This document shows positions 1 to 13,400 of a stretch of DNA of 64,000 bases, one piece after another. This stretch comes from Trichostrongylus colubriformis (Eukaryota; Nematoda; Chromadorea; Rhabditida; Trichostrongylidae), in contig OZ022256.1 in NCBI GenBank assembly GCA_963978905.1, positions 1,223,501 to 1,287,500 on the forward strand, in the 5' to 3' direction. Each line of letters opens with the position of its first letter. Position 1 is the stretch's first letter. Under the pieces are notes generated by a model that was not told the origin of the DNA, searched no databases, and saw nothing but the letters and a program-made list of their open reading frames with translations. A program made the translations under genes and the position numbers.

Positions 1-1337
1 AGGCATATGGCTTTTGGACCCAACTTCCTGAGTCTTCCACAGATGGCGTTGCACTACGCGTTGCGAAACTCTGTTCTAACGGTGCATACCAGTGTCACAC
101 CACAGATGTTCCAGAATGATGGGTAACCACGAAGTTCAAGATACGCAACCGATAAAGACACCATCCGACAAAAATCCTGATAACACACTCACGGGAGACA
201 CTAAAGGGTCATGCAGACTCAAAAGAAACAAGGCTGCATTTTGATTTGGGGTGCGATAGCCGCAGCGCATATTTACACCATTTGTATCCAAGGAAGGCGA
301 AAAAAATCTCTTCTTTCTTTCACTTCAACCCTATATTAATCGGGCTTCAGCAGAGTCTGACGAGGTATTTCAATCCCCAAATTCAAGAACACACCTCACA
401 CTAGCACTGAACCCGTAACGGCCTTCTTTACGAGCAGAATCGGGAACTTCTTCCGAGTGAACATAATGTGTCACCTCAACTGGGCAAAATCCAAGATTTG
501 GTCACCTTCGTTCACAACCCTGCTACGGTCCGGTCACTCTAGTACCTGAGGCAATTCGTATTGTGTGGTATTGTTGAACATTCCGCTTTCTTTGGGTTCC
601 CGGTGGCCCTTCGTTTTCAATAGACAGAAAGTGCCATCGCCACTGAAACCCTTTCGGAGGCGGTTTGCGACATGAAAAATGACGCTTCGCATCATAGCAG
701 CGTTGACCGAGCAGCGAGAGTTCTGTGACTTCCATGAATCGAAGGATCAGTCCTCAAGAAGCTTCCCACTAGAGATGTAATACGAGAGCTGGCACTGCAT
801 TCCAAGGCGGATCCTGACGTCTTACGTGCCGACTGAGGGGCCCATATTTTCATGACGGGTAAGTGGTAAGCCTCCGCTTACTCCTGATTCTAGAGAAGCA
901 TTCATATTTTGCCTAACACTTTTATTTCTTTCGGTGGAAGTACCCGCGCAAACCCTTTCTATCGGTACCCCCTGTATTTTTAATGATGAATGTGTGCAAA
1001 CCGCAGCGCGCGCGTTAGTATCAATAGCAATAATGCTCTGAACGTACCAGCCAGAGCACAGCCACTACTGTGGTATAAATGCAGCCTAACAGGGACCTTG
1101 AAGATATTGACTTCGGGTGAGGTTATAACTCTCATCGTACAATCGCGAAATCGCATGTGTCGTCGTTCGCACTCTCACTTGAACGCACTCTTTCCCCACT
1201 CACGTTTTCTTACCACTTACGGACCATGCTCTGCGAAAGCTAGCACGCTCAAGTAATAGTGCGCACGACGACAAACGCCATTTTGTGACCTCATAATTAG
1301 TGCAAACAGAATAAGCTTTTCTTACAGAACTACTCAC
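1..1337. other. Presumed intron 52 of the sidekick gene; no exon recognised
   Basis: Only short, unrelated open frames occur on both strands. No minus-strand stretch with splice signals in the required phase and a plausible Sidekick C-terminus was seen. Confidence 0.45.
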
Positions 1338-1481
1338 CGATATTGATCTGTACTTCCGTAATGGCTGGCAATGTTTTCTGTTGGAATGTCAGCCTCTTCC
1401 TTGACGCTTCCATTGCCATCATCTTCATCATCGAATGAATCGTCAGCGAATTCCTCATGATGCACAGGATTCTCTGTGTGG
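1338..1481 (-). CDS. rig-4: Sidekick exon 52: acidic cytoplasmic segment, last exon in window
   Basis: About residues 2110-2157. Reads HTENPVHHEEFADDSFDDED, then DGNGSVKEEADIPTE and NIASHYGSTDQYR, strongly acidic. Acceptor GGGTTACAG at 1482, donor GTGAGTAG at 1337 in phase 2. The phase matches exon 51 directly. No convincing next exon or terminal stop was found in 1-1337, so the gene continues past the left edge. Confidence 0.85.
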
Positions 1482-4400
1482 CTGTAACCCACTCGGGTCG
1501 GGACATCACCACGTGCACAGTGACTTCTGGAAAAGCAGTGTGCTCCGACTGAAGTGAATTAGCCAAATGGTTCAAGCACGCAAACAGGAAATCCAACCGC
1601 GACGACTCAAACGCCCCGAAAAAAGGGATCTTATAACGGATTAAGATGACAGACAAGTATGAAACCCGCTCTGTTGTGCCATTAATGCGGTGAAACGAAC
1701 AGTTCCACTGTACTACTTCGAACAACTGGAATCCCATGAGATACTTCTTGTAAGATGTTGCACTTCAGATTAATTAATGAACTCGCTTCACGGTACACGA
1801 AGACCAGTTTGAATGACTGTCATCACTGATTTTACGATTTATGGCAGGCGACGTCCACATTGACAGAAAACCCTTCACTGATGACAATTTGTTTGGAGAA
1901 ACGTCACGTGAAGCTGCGAAGAGTTTAAACTAGAAGAATTTCTTTAAAGTGCAGCTTATGAGAGTAAACCTGATCCTGATCACTGCTGGATCGTCTCCAG
2001 TTTTCACGAGAGAAACACCAAAATCTCCGTTTTTTCAGCGCAGTTTCTGTTGCAATGCGTTACATTTGGAATGAAAACAGCACTCAGTCAATTTAAGGCA
2101 TAGCACGCATACCACTAGCTTAGGTTAGAGAGTGGGTATGCATAGGATATATCACAATTCACTGGGGATGAGTTCAAGGTGGAGAGCTGCATGAGTGAAC
2201 AATGCACTTTCCACACTTTTCAGAATCACCTAGCAAATTTTTAATGCTTTTCATGGGAAGAGGAGAGCTCGCGGAGAGGTGAAAATTTTGAACGATAAGG
2301 GGTTCTGGAAGAGAGGAGTCTGATCATCGGGTTACCAGTAACGACCTGTCCATTTTTTTTGCGATGCCTCATGCACACACGTTGACGGCACCACGAGATT
2401 AAGTAACGAGAAAAGAGTCTCGTTGCGCATATGTCTATGTTGTATTGACCTGATAAGGACCGCATGCAAAGTTTCACGCGACAATGTGAGAATCCCGCAT
2501 AGTGGGAACAAAAAGTTACACAAGCGCTCTCGGCCACACTTTGAGATGATGTATCTTAGCTGGGTTCACACTTTTTTGCGCGAAGCTGTGCAGGCGCCCC
2601 TTATTAGGCAAAGACAACATAAATATACCAGTTGGCTGGCGCACACTGCTGTGGGCGCCATGGGTCGATCGAAACTGCTTTTTTCTCGAAGACAGAGCAT
2701 TTCAGTGCACGCTCCGCCCCTCCGTGGGTGGTGCTTAGCGTGGTTTATAAGTGCACCTCACTCCCTCTTCCATGCCCTACCCTTTCCGAAACTTATTCTA
2801 TCTCCACGGGTTTTTTCGTGTTGCCCCAGTTCCACCAACTGCTGGAAGAGGCACCTAATTTGGTGACAGACGGACGTACAAACAGCGAAGCGTTTTATAT
2901 ATAGTAGAGACTAATAGGGCAGAAGAGGAAGATAACGGCCAACAATCGAAAATTTATGACCCTCCCCCCCCACCCCCCCAATATGGACTATGCATCACTG
3001 AGTGTTGGAGCCACGACCAGCAAAGCCGTGCTTGCCCCAGGGTACTGGACCATGCGCCACTAGGGATATGATAAAGAGATTGAAAACACATTACGGATAA
3101 TCTGATGGCTCGATCTATCTTATTAGAACAGTAGATTCTTGGGTGGTTGGTCAGGTTACACCTTTCTGCGTCGGCACGATGCGCTATCACGGCACTACAC
3201 CTGCTCGAACCGTCTCTCTCATAAATTTTGCTCAGTTGACCAATAAGGGAGCTCAAGTGGGTGGTGTGTGTTTGAGCATGTGTAGCGCCGTGTTAGCGCA
3301 CCGAGGCGACGCAAAACAAATGTGCAGCCCGATTAGTCACCGAAAGATCTACTGTTCCAAGAAGGTAGTTCGACCCTTCTAATTATTGCGAAATGTGCCT
3401 TCAAGGCCGCTTTGTGACGCGAGTTGCGCCACTCAGCATGACCTTTGGCCCTTTGCGTTCATTTGGTGAAGGTACCTTTTAGTTTCTGACTGAATCTCAA
3501 ACCGCCCTTCGAGAGTGCTTTCAAGGGAAACGTCCACGGAAATTTCATGATGTCAATTCCTATTAAAATGGATAAAAACACGAGAACAATTGGAAATTCC
3601 CCTTGCTTCAAAACAAATCGAAAAACTGCACGAAGGGCAACTTGCTTAAAATTCGCCGAGCAACATTTGAACGGCCATCGACCAACGGAGCGTAGACCAG
3701 ATTTTCGCGCTGTCGATTCGCCTCTCACCCTGCGTTCCTGACCGCGTGACCGTCGCCTCTCTACTCCTGAGCCTTCGCGGACCCTCCCTCCTCTACATGG
3801 GTGACAGAAAAATTTGAATTTCGTGGACATTCCTTTAATATTGTAGAATCAGTCCGTCGAGCTCTACTATAGCTATCATTCGCGTTTATAGATACGATAA
3901 CTGACTTTCCCAAAGCGAATTCAGAAGGGTGCTTATATAATGAAATGATAGGGAACTTGAAATTTGACCTCTTGTACAAAAAACAAGAGTAATTTCCAAA
4001 AGGCATCCTGCTAACCGAGATGAGTGGATACCGTACTCCCCGCGACTACCGTACTTCGATTTATTGAGCATATCGACGGCTTCTCGTTGAGTAATATACG
4101 CACTTCCTCGAACATCCCGACCGACCAGTGCTGTCAACCTAAAGACAAAGTTGCGGATCTTAGTTTTGTGAATTGTTGAATTCCGCGAGCCATCTGATAC
4201 AGCACACCGCACCTACCTCTGCATAGCCTCTTGGTTCGGTAACGGTGGTATGACATCGGTCTCTAATCCGTACATATTCACCACACTTCCACCACCATCG
4301 ATGCTTTCTACAGTACGTATACGGCTCTGATCGCCGAGTACACTTCCGTAAGCGGGAGGATCTCGATCGGACAGCCACGACTGTTTTGTGCCAGGACGTG

Positions 4401-7400
4401 TAGGTAAATCATTTCTGGAAATTATGGGGACTGCGCATGTTGTGACTACGCCAAAATTTTACAATTTACCTGCTGCGACCAAGATCGCGGTGACTCGCTT
4501 CCATCTGGAACGCTACGAAATTGCCGTTCGCCAAATGAATGCTGTCCACCGATTCACGTTTTTCCCGTTTGTACTTCGCGACAGATCCTGGAAAAAAACT
4601 CGTGAACTTAATGAGCATTTCTAATTACTACAGGCTACAGAACGACGCTCACACCCCAGCCTGGTCCTCTAGCTGGCTGGAAAGAGCGCAGTCGACTAGA
4701 ACGGGATGATACCTTTGATAGGTGAGCCATTTGAAGAGAGTACAGACGAGAATAGAAAAACAGCGGCACTTTGCGCGCGAGTTTCAAATCGTCTTCAAGA
4801 TGCTATAAGCCCTCATTGACTGCGCGTTTTGCTTCAGTATATACCTAGTGCTATAAAAAGCAATTATAGGGAAATGGAACCAGGCCTCAACCAGGTCAGG
4901 GCCCAAAGTCGTTGACTTCTGAAGAAACCACTGTTCAGCAGTACTATTCCTAAAGCTTACCAGTAATGCATAGGAAAGCCACCACGAGCACAACCACCAC
5001 AAACGTCGACATCGCGACCATTGCGATGAACCACCATGTTGTGTAGAATGGGTCCTCGGGTATAAAAGCTGAAATAGTCAACTACTGAATGCGCAGACAA
5101 CATTTTTGTAATGCAGACTGGAAATGAAAGACAACCATGAAAACAAAGCTCATTCACGCATGGGAAGGAGAGGGTGTAGCAGCTTGTAAAATGTGGAATG
5201 CTACCATGCCACAGGATCACACATGCGTTTGTCACATGACAGCTAGGTACGTAATTAACACATTAGTTATGTGAAATCTGTTAACATAAATCCTAGAAAG
5301 CAAAAACACAAGTTGAAGGAATCGTCAATGAGAGTTCAAGTTTTTTTTGCCCATAGTTCATGTCCTATCTGCTTACTGGGGGTCGCATGCAAAGTTGTAA
5401 GAAAAAAAAAAGAAACCAGCTGAGACAGAGCTCCTGAAAGTGGCGGGCGACAGACTCTGGCATCCGAGATGGCGTGGTCACACAGGCTCGCGAAGCGAAG
5501 AGGCAACGGTCAAGTGGTCAGTGACGCAGAGTGAGAAGCAAGTGAAAATATTGAGCGCAAAAATTTGAACGGCGATCTACTCGCACGCCGACGGCTATCA
5601 AATGTCGCTGCGGGAATTCGAACAGATTGTTCCCCCTTCAGTTTTTTTCGATTTCTGCTTTGTGACAAAGAAAATTTCTCAGTTCTTTAGTGTTTCTGTT
5701 TATGCACTGTATGTAGTAAAGTGACTTCAAGAGGAATTAGAATCAAAATACCCGTGGACACTTCCTTCATCTTAGCTTAGGAAATTGAACTTAATGACAT
5801 CACCCGAGCCTACGCAATTCAGGAGCGGTTCGTAGCAGTTATATAAGTCTTCTGTCCACTATCTAAGGGTTGTTCCACTTCATTCTGATCTGTTGCACTT
5901 GCAATAAATCTGGCATTTGAATACTCCTGCTATGTTCATAAAGACACTGAACCAATCATTAGGTCCAACAGTATTCAGTCCTATTGAATCCAGACACTTG
6001 GAAACCACCGGTTCCTTATTCATGACAACACAGCAACACTACTCCGTAAACCTTATTTGAAAAAGCTAACGGTCAGTACCTGGCACAAACAACTGTTCAG
6101 TTTCTGCGCTTGCCTTTCCGATTCCAATTTCATTACGGGCGAACACGCGGAACACATAGAAACTTGATGGTTCCAGTTCACGATAGCTGACCTAAAACAC
6201 ACGTTCGCACATCATGACACATAACAATAAAGTTTTTCACCGGAATAATGAACGTAATTGGGGAAAGGAACTCTATCTGCTCGTCACTTTTTCTGTGTGA
6301 AAAACTATAAACAAGTTATGAATCTTTTAAAACCGACATTGACGAACGGTGCAGTGAAATAGCGATCCTAAAGACACACTGTGATAATCAGCCAGTCGAC
6401 TTACTTTCCCGATCCAGACTATACCCCTGCTACGACGCCACAGCGCTAGTCGAATCGAACTAACAACGCCAAGTTGTCCTAGGTGAGCGTCGCTATATAG
6501 TTCGGTATCAGGCGGGTGCTGTGATGGGGAGCCATGGCGATGCAACAAAGATGCAATCTGGACAGTTAGCCGACGATCCACTGTACCAGAAAGATAGCTT
6601 AACTAATCCAATTACCGCCGGAAATGTCCTTAAGGTTTACTTACTGAATGCTTCTAAGGATGGATTAAAAGGAAGCAATCACCCTGGAGACTCCTCCCTC
6701 ACGGGTCGAAAATAAACACAATATATGCTAAACGAACAAAAATAGCGCTGATAGAAAAAAGAGTCGAACAAAGTATTCAGGTATTCTAACATTGTATAAG
6801 CAAAAAAAGAGGTACTCAAGAAGAAGTGCACAAACCTCGTGCTGTTGACTGGCCCCTTCGACTACCCTCAGAGTCACCCAGACACCGTGAATGTGCGTTG
6901 GACGACCAAATGAACGTTTGTTTCTCTTCTTCAAGTGAACAGCACCAATATCCTTGAAAATGCTCATTTAGCACAAAACCATATAAATACATTCCGCGAA
7001 ATGAATTAGGAGAGTGGAACCTTCGACACAAGCTTGGCTTGGATCAGATGACCTATGATGCCATTCCTTTGCTCATCTCGCCAATCAAGTGTTACTGACG
7101 ATGGACCCGGCGTCAGAGTAGGCCTTGTAGGGGCAGGTGGTCCATCTGTATCCAGCGCAGTTTCAGTTATCACAGAAGCCATGAGGAAGGTTATAATCGG
7201 GCAGACTCACTCGGATTTGGCCCCAAAGTCACATTTGCAGTCACTTCTGTCCCTCTCCCGGCTGATGTTTCTGCCCATACAGCAAAGAAGTACATGACAC
7301 CCTCTTCGAGATTCGTCGCTGGATAGAATGTTTGCTGAGTGCGAGACTGTACTTCTTTTTTGAACTCCTCCTAAAACGATCACGAACAGTTGGATGAAGG

Positions 7401-10400
7401 CTACACTAGGAAAAAGTGAGCAAACAATGGATACCTTCATTTTGAACGTTCTATAGTTCACGATGTAACCAGTGATTCGGCCATTCGGCTCTGTTGGCGG
7501 TTTCCAAGAAACACGCACCTGCAAAAATGGAGCAATGCCTATTTTGCATACTGTAACAGTCTTGGAAAAAAGCAAAATATTCCCTGATTTTTGAAAGCTG
7601 CTGATTTTCGCCGCAGCCCGCGGTGCGAAAGTTGTTACAAGTATGCAGAGTTATGGGCAAAAGCTTCGGTGGCAGGCGGGACTCGAACCCGCACTCCATG
7701 CTTTCCGGGCATATGTGCTGATCCATCACACTACCGACACCCCTTTCACCGTCACTCAGCTTCTGAATAGATACTTACCAAAGCTTATAAATATACCATT
7801 AACAATTGAGTGACGGTGAAAGGGGTGTCGGCTGACGGTGAAAGGGGTGTCGGTAGTGTAATGGATCAGCACATATGCCCGGAAAGCATGGAGTGCGAGT
7901 TCGAGTCCCGCCTGACACCGAAGCTTTTGCCCACAACTCTGCATACTTGAAGCAAAACGCTCCATTTTTGGCTAAAGTGCGTCAAACACTACCACATGAG
8001 AAGGAATTATTGAATCATAGAAAACTAATGACGCTGATTCAAGCAAGTCCTATATAAAGGAGCAAGCAAGGTGCGGCAAACGCTAGCTTGACATTGGCAG
8101 GAGGTCTGTGAAGACTGTCATAAACCTACTTATAATGCGCACCTGTAAAAAGCTATTCCCGGTACTCTCCCGTTATAACCGTTATAACATCTTTTATCTC
8201 ACAAGGAAACTGCTGCGACATGGATGCAGAGCACTTGAGCGCAGGATTATTAAATAGTTTTGCGGCCTGTGAATACATGGACATTTGAGGCAGTTACAAC
8301 CAGTAGGGACAAGAATGTTGAACAGCTCCGTGGCTTGGAAGCGACGGGGCATGACCAGGAATGAGGACAAGAGGGCAATAATCCAAACGGCTTCTTTCAA
8401 TCAGCAGGTTGGGGATTAGCGACTACGGTGGCGCAGGGCACTAGCCAAAGATTCCAAAGGCAGAGAGAAATTACACAACATCACTTGGCATTGGTCCGAA
8501 AACTACTCGAAGTGGTGATACTTGCGACGTGCTGTGCCTTTAAGACCTTTTTTCCTTCCACTGGTTGAGCTGATTTTGATCCGTTCACCCCTTCCCACTC
8601 TTATTCCAACTTGACGCCTGCTGTTTGTGACCTATGCGTCGCTTCGAGGGAGCTTCGCTAAGTAAACTTCAAAGTACACTGATCAAATACCTTCAGGCTT
8701 GAGCAATGTTCACGTGTCCCTAGCTCATGAATAGGTCATGTAAAGTCTCTTAGGGTCACATTTAAAAGGAATCGCCCACGGAAAAGTGAGTTTTTCTGTC
8801 ACCGTATATTTACGTCGAAAAAATGCGAATCAGGCTTACAACACCACACACCTCGACCGGGTGGGAGGAGCCTCCGATCAAGTCCAACGCGTCGTCTGCC
8901 GCGGTCGGAAATGCATTTTAGAAACAGAAAGTTATGCTGACAGTTCCACCCTCCGTTCTCAACCGCGGCGACAATGGGACGGGGCTTTTACCCGGAGGAT
9001 ACGCCCACCCGGCCGAAAATTTGGACTGTATTTTAGCCGAAATCTCACTTTTTCTCGTAAAACTTTGCATGCGGCCCTTACTATGCAAATACAACATAAA
9101 TGTATGAGCAACAAAGATTTCATTTTTCCGTGGACGATTCCTTTTACATTCAACGATGTCTCCAAACCCTCGACATAATGAGGAACCTTGGCCCTTATGT
9201 ACCATTTTGTGATGCCCCACACAACTGAAAAACTTACAGGGACCATTTTTTAGTCATGTGACGCATCCTCTTATAGAAAGAAATGTCAACATTAACGTTA
9301 AATGAAAGTTCATGGAAAATAGATCGCCTTTCGCTCAAAGGCTCGGCTATTCGATTAGTACTTGAAATTTTAAAAAAGCTTGCGCGGTTATCAATGGATC
9401 AAGTATGGACAAACAAAGAAAAAAGCGTGTGCTCCAAGGACCGTGTGGCCCATCATAGGGTCACTGCTGCAGCTCGCGATAAAAGCGCGCGATGCGGCAG
9501 ACATCTTAAAAACAGTCGCGCAGTAGTCTTCGGATTGAAGACTAGATTGAGAAAGGTCACCATCGGCCTCTAAAATAGGCAGCCACAAAATTTGGAAGTC
9601 AGAAAATGGCGACGTCTCACAAATTTAGCAGACCCTGCAACAAAACGTGCTACATACCTACGCTCGCGGGAAGAAGAAAAAGTAGAAAAAACATGCACAT
9701 TTTTTATAACAATTACTAGAGAATACTCACTGAGTCCAGTAAGACATCCGAGAACTTCAGTGCACCAACCATTCCAGGCACGTCTTCCAGCGTTCGCACC
9801 CTGATGCGAGCCACAGCACCTTCTCCAGCTCGATTATAAGGAGTAATGGAGATCTGAAAGCATAACTTATCAGTTGAAGTCAAGAGATACTGATCCTGAG
9901 CGAAATGCCGCAGATTAGGCGGGTCTAACAACTTCCAAACCTGGTATTCCGTATATTTTCGCAGATCCGTTATTATACAGCTATTGTTCTCGACTACCAT
10001 CAATTCTTCATCATGACTGAATGGAGACAACACAGAAGTCACCGGAACGAAACGAACCTGAGAAAGCATTTCTGAAGATTTTTCTAACAGTTTAGATGAA
10101 CAAGATGAGAACTTTCCTTAAAGACAGCATTAGGGGTAATGTGGTAATGGAGAAATCCCTAAAGAAGTCACTCACATGGTAGTCCTAGGCCTAAGAAGGC
10201 TACCTGTGGCGAAATCCCGGTGTAAAACCGCCCCTCCGAGCTGTAGAACGCCACAAAACGCCGCAACCGCCCATCTGCCCCGCCTCCTGATAAGTCGATT
10301 CCGCCTCCAGATGATGTAATTCCGACTGACTGGGGTGGGAGCGGCCAAGGAGATGCAGCAGGACCGAAGGCTTTGCAGCGCGCTTTCGCAGTTTGAAGCT

Positions 10401-13400
10401 CATTCCAAAAAATAGATGCTGTCGTATTCCAAACATTCCCTTGTATTTACCAGGCAACATGCCAAAGGAGAACTAGATCAGACTACCCGCCTCTTGACGG
10501 ACAAGTCGTTCGCGTCGAGAATCAACAGTGGAAGGGGGGTCCTATTTCTCGGGTTTTTGGCCAATTCCACCGTTGTTTCTTCACTGTCCTGTTACTAGGC
10601 ATCTCGACTTTCACATTCACTACTTCTTTTACTTTTCGTTCGACTTTCCCTATGAATGAGTTCCTTTGTTACACATATATTTATGTTGTATTTGCCTGAT
10701 AAGGGTCGCATGCAAAGCTTCACGCAAAAAGGCGAGAATTCGGCTGTGATACAGCTCCCGCCGGTGGGCGGACCTCCGAGTGAAAGCCCCGTCCCGTCGT
10801 CCGTCGCGGTTGGGAACGGAGAGTGGGGTTGTTTACGTAACTTTCAGTTCCTACAATCCGTCTCCGATTGCGGCGGACTACGGAGTGGGTACTTGCTCGG
10901 AGGCCCCGGCCACCCGGCCGAGACTTAGTGGGGCTGCATCTAAGCCGGATTTACATTTTTCGCTTGAAACTTTGCATGCGGCCCACAGCAAATACAACTT
11001 AAATATATGGTAATAGAAGAACTCATTTTTCCGTGGAAGATTCCTTTAACAATTGAGTTTGATACGTCGACACGGACGAATCACCCTGTAGTATAGGGAC
11101 TGCTGAATACCATAGATAGCTCCAGGCCAAACCTCCCGCATAGCCGACCTCCAATTTACTTCGAGGTCGCAGTTCTAGATAGGACCAGCCACAAATCTCA
11201 ACAGCTAAACCCACTCAAAACTATTTGGCTATTCGATGTGCAAAAGATCTGTCCAAAGAGTGAATAATTAGGGAAAAAAACAAAAAGTCAAATTGAGGGA
11301 GATATGGGATACGTTAACATAGTTCTATTGTGATTACAACTCAGCGCAACAGACAGCATGACACCCACTGACTTCGAAACGAGTAAAGAAAATCCAAGGA
11401 GGGAGGGGAGGGACTAAACCAGAAGCACCTGAATCGAGTGATCAAGGATATCAAAAAATACAGCAAAGGAGAGGAACCAATTACTGTTATCCGTTACGTT
11501 ATACTGCTCGACCTCTCGTGTCTGCAGCCAATAAACCTCGAACATTATGAGCACATAATGGGTACCTTAAATCCGCTTATTGCCGCGTCTTCAGCTTCCG
11601 ACCACGGATCCCACCTTACAGACAGCGAAGTGGAAGACAGTGGCTCTGCCATCACATTGGTTACATTTCTAAACATGTATTGTACATTGTCACCGGATTC
11701 TTAAACATACTGCATCATAGCCATTCGTGCTCCAAAGCAGAAGTGAGCTCACCTTTTCGGTATTGAATAGCCTACATACACAAAGACAGGCGAGGAAAAA
11801 GGGCCACTTCCTTCAGAATTAAAGGCACGCATTCTTACAATGTAATGACGGAAACTGAAAATAGGTTTGTATAATAACCACACTGTTTTTCGCAACAACT
11901 AGTAAAAGAAGAAGTGCAAAATGTCGGGAGAGAACGAATTTTCGAAAACGGAAATCGGAACGGCTTTCACTTCGCTGTGGCCACATTACCATTATGGGAG
12001 GAAAGGCTGCGAAAATATGTTTACCCGCATTTTCATCGAACCGGTGATTAGGTGTCATCGCAGATTTTCACTACTTTTATCGGACTGGCCAAGGTCATGG
12101 GAAAAGTGATCATTCCAAGACAGAGCGACAAGCATGAGAGCGGGAAGGAGAATTCAGGAAAGGAGAGCTCGAAGTGCTGTACTCACTTCGGCAAGTTAAG
12201 CAGCAAAAACTGTGGTCGTTTGGACCATGAAGTATTGGGCGATATTTCTACTGTGGACCACGTATCATTGTCGATTGACATGGGATACTCACGGAAAGCG
12301 ATACGATAGCCGATTGCATCGGCATTCCATACGTCTCTGGAAAAGGTTACATATAAGATATTTTACTGCGAAAAAACTATACTTCATCCATGACATTGCA
12401 TACCTTTCCGGAGTCAACCACTGAAGAAGCAACGTTGAAGAATCGTACGGTGATGCTGCTAAGGATGTCGGTGCAGCGGACGGCGGCGCCGGCAAAGTCC
12501 GCATCCATTCCGATTCCACTGACCACACCGACTGTGACGTGTCACCAAGATAGCGAATGCGGAAGCGATATTTCGAGTTTGGTAGCAACCTAAGAGACAG
12601 TGTAACAAATTGTTCATCACTAACCTATGTGGATACGCCATGCGCAAGTTTCTGAACATCACTACACAACGTTGCCTTCAACCCTTTGTCATACATATCC
12701 TAACATACGAGCAACAGTAGATGGCTTTTCGAGTAATACTGACACTCAAAGGCACCGCATGGATAATCTGAGTGTAGTGGAAACCTGGACATATTACCGA
12801 GAAAATAGGAAAAGCGGTTTCGGGAAGACGAGTGTGTGAAGTGTGCGCGCTCTGTTTCTCAATAAGGTGTATGATAGTCTCAAGCCGCACTCCACCCACA
12901 GGTGTGGGCGTAACATTTGTGCATGACGTCGTACGTCTCAGATACGCGTGGAACCGATCGATACATAAACGATGGAACGAGCCGGAAAACTCGTCTGCCA
13001 AAAACCCAACGGAGAGTGGGGCAAGTTGTTGGATCAAGTGGGTTCTTTTGACTTCATAGCACCTGTTGCCTAGTCATAGCAATAATTGGTGCCTTGGTCT
13101 TGTTGAGTTAGACAAACGTACGACAACTACCACACATATTCTCCACACCGCTTAACGCATACGAATGAATCGTAATATCTCACCTTGGCACCACTACACC
13201 GCTATCCTGTCCTGATATCACTTTTTCCAGTGCATTCCATTCATCACTATTTGATTTCTGATATTCGACCTACAAACACGTCCAGAATATCATACTGTGT
13301 AGTAATAAATACGGTGAGGAGCTAAAAAAATGGATTAAATCGTAGAAGGTAATTTCAGCACCTGCACAAACCGCACGGGCGCTTCATCTTCATCAACTTC

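Larger units (their letters stand above)
1482..4216. other. Intron 51 of the sidekick gene (2.7 kb), repeat-bearing
   Basis: Holds two MITE-like copies (2411-2640 and 3522-3838), listed separately, and a C-rich run at 2961-2981. The remaining sequence has no recognised feature. Open frames on both strands here lack homology I can recognise. Confidence 0.5.

Noticed and set aside
4381..4381. Acceptor AAAACAG directly before 4380 as the start of exon 51
   Set aside because: It would put exon 51 out of phase with exon 50; ATTTCCAG at 4415 restores phase and adds a sensible tail segment.
7675..7745. Functional tRNA gene on the minus strand
   Set aside because: B box is perfect, but the anticodon loop lacks U33 and the acceptor stem has mismatches; its inverted relative shares non-tRNA flanks.
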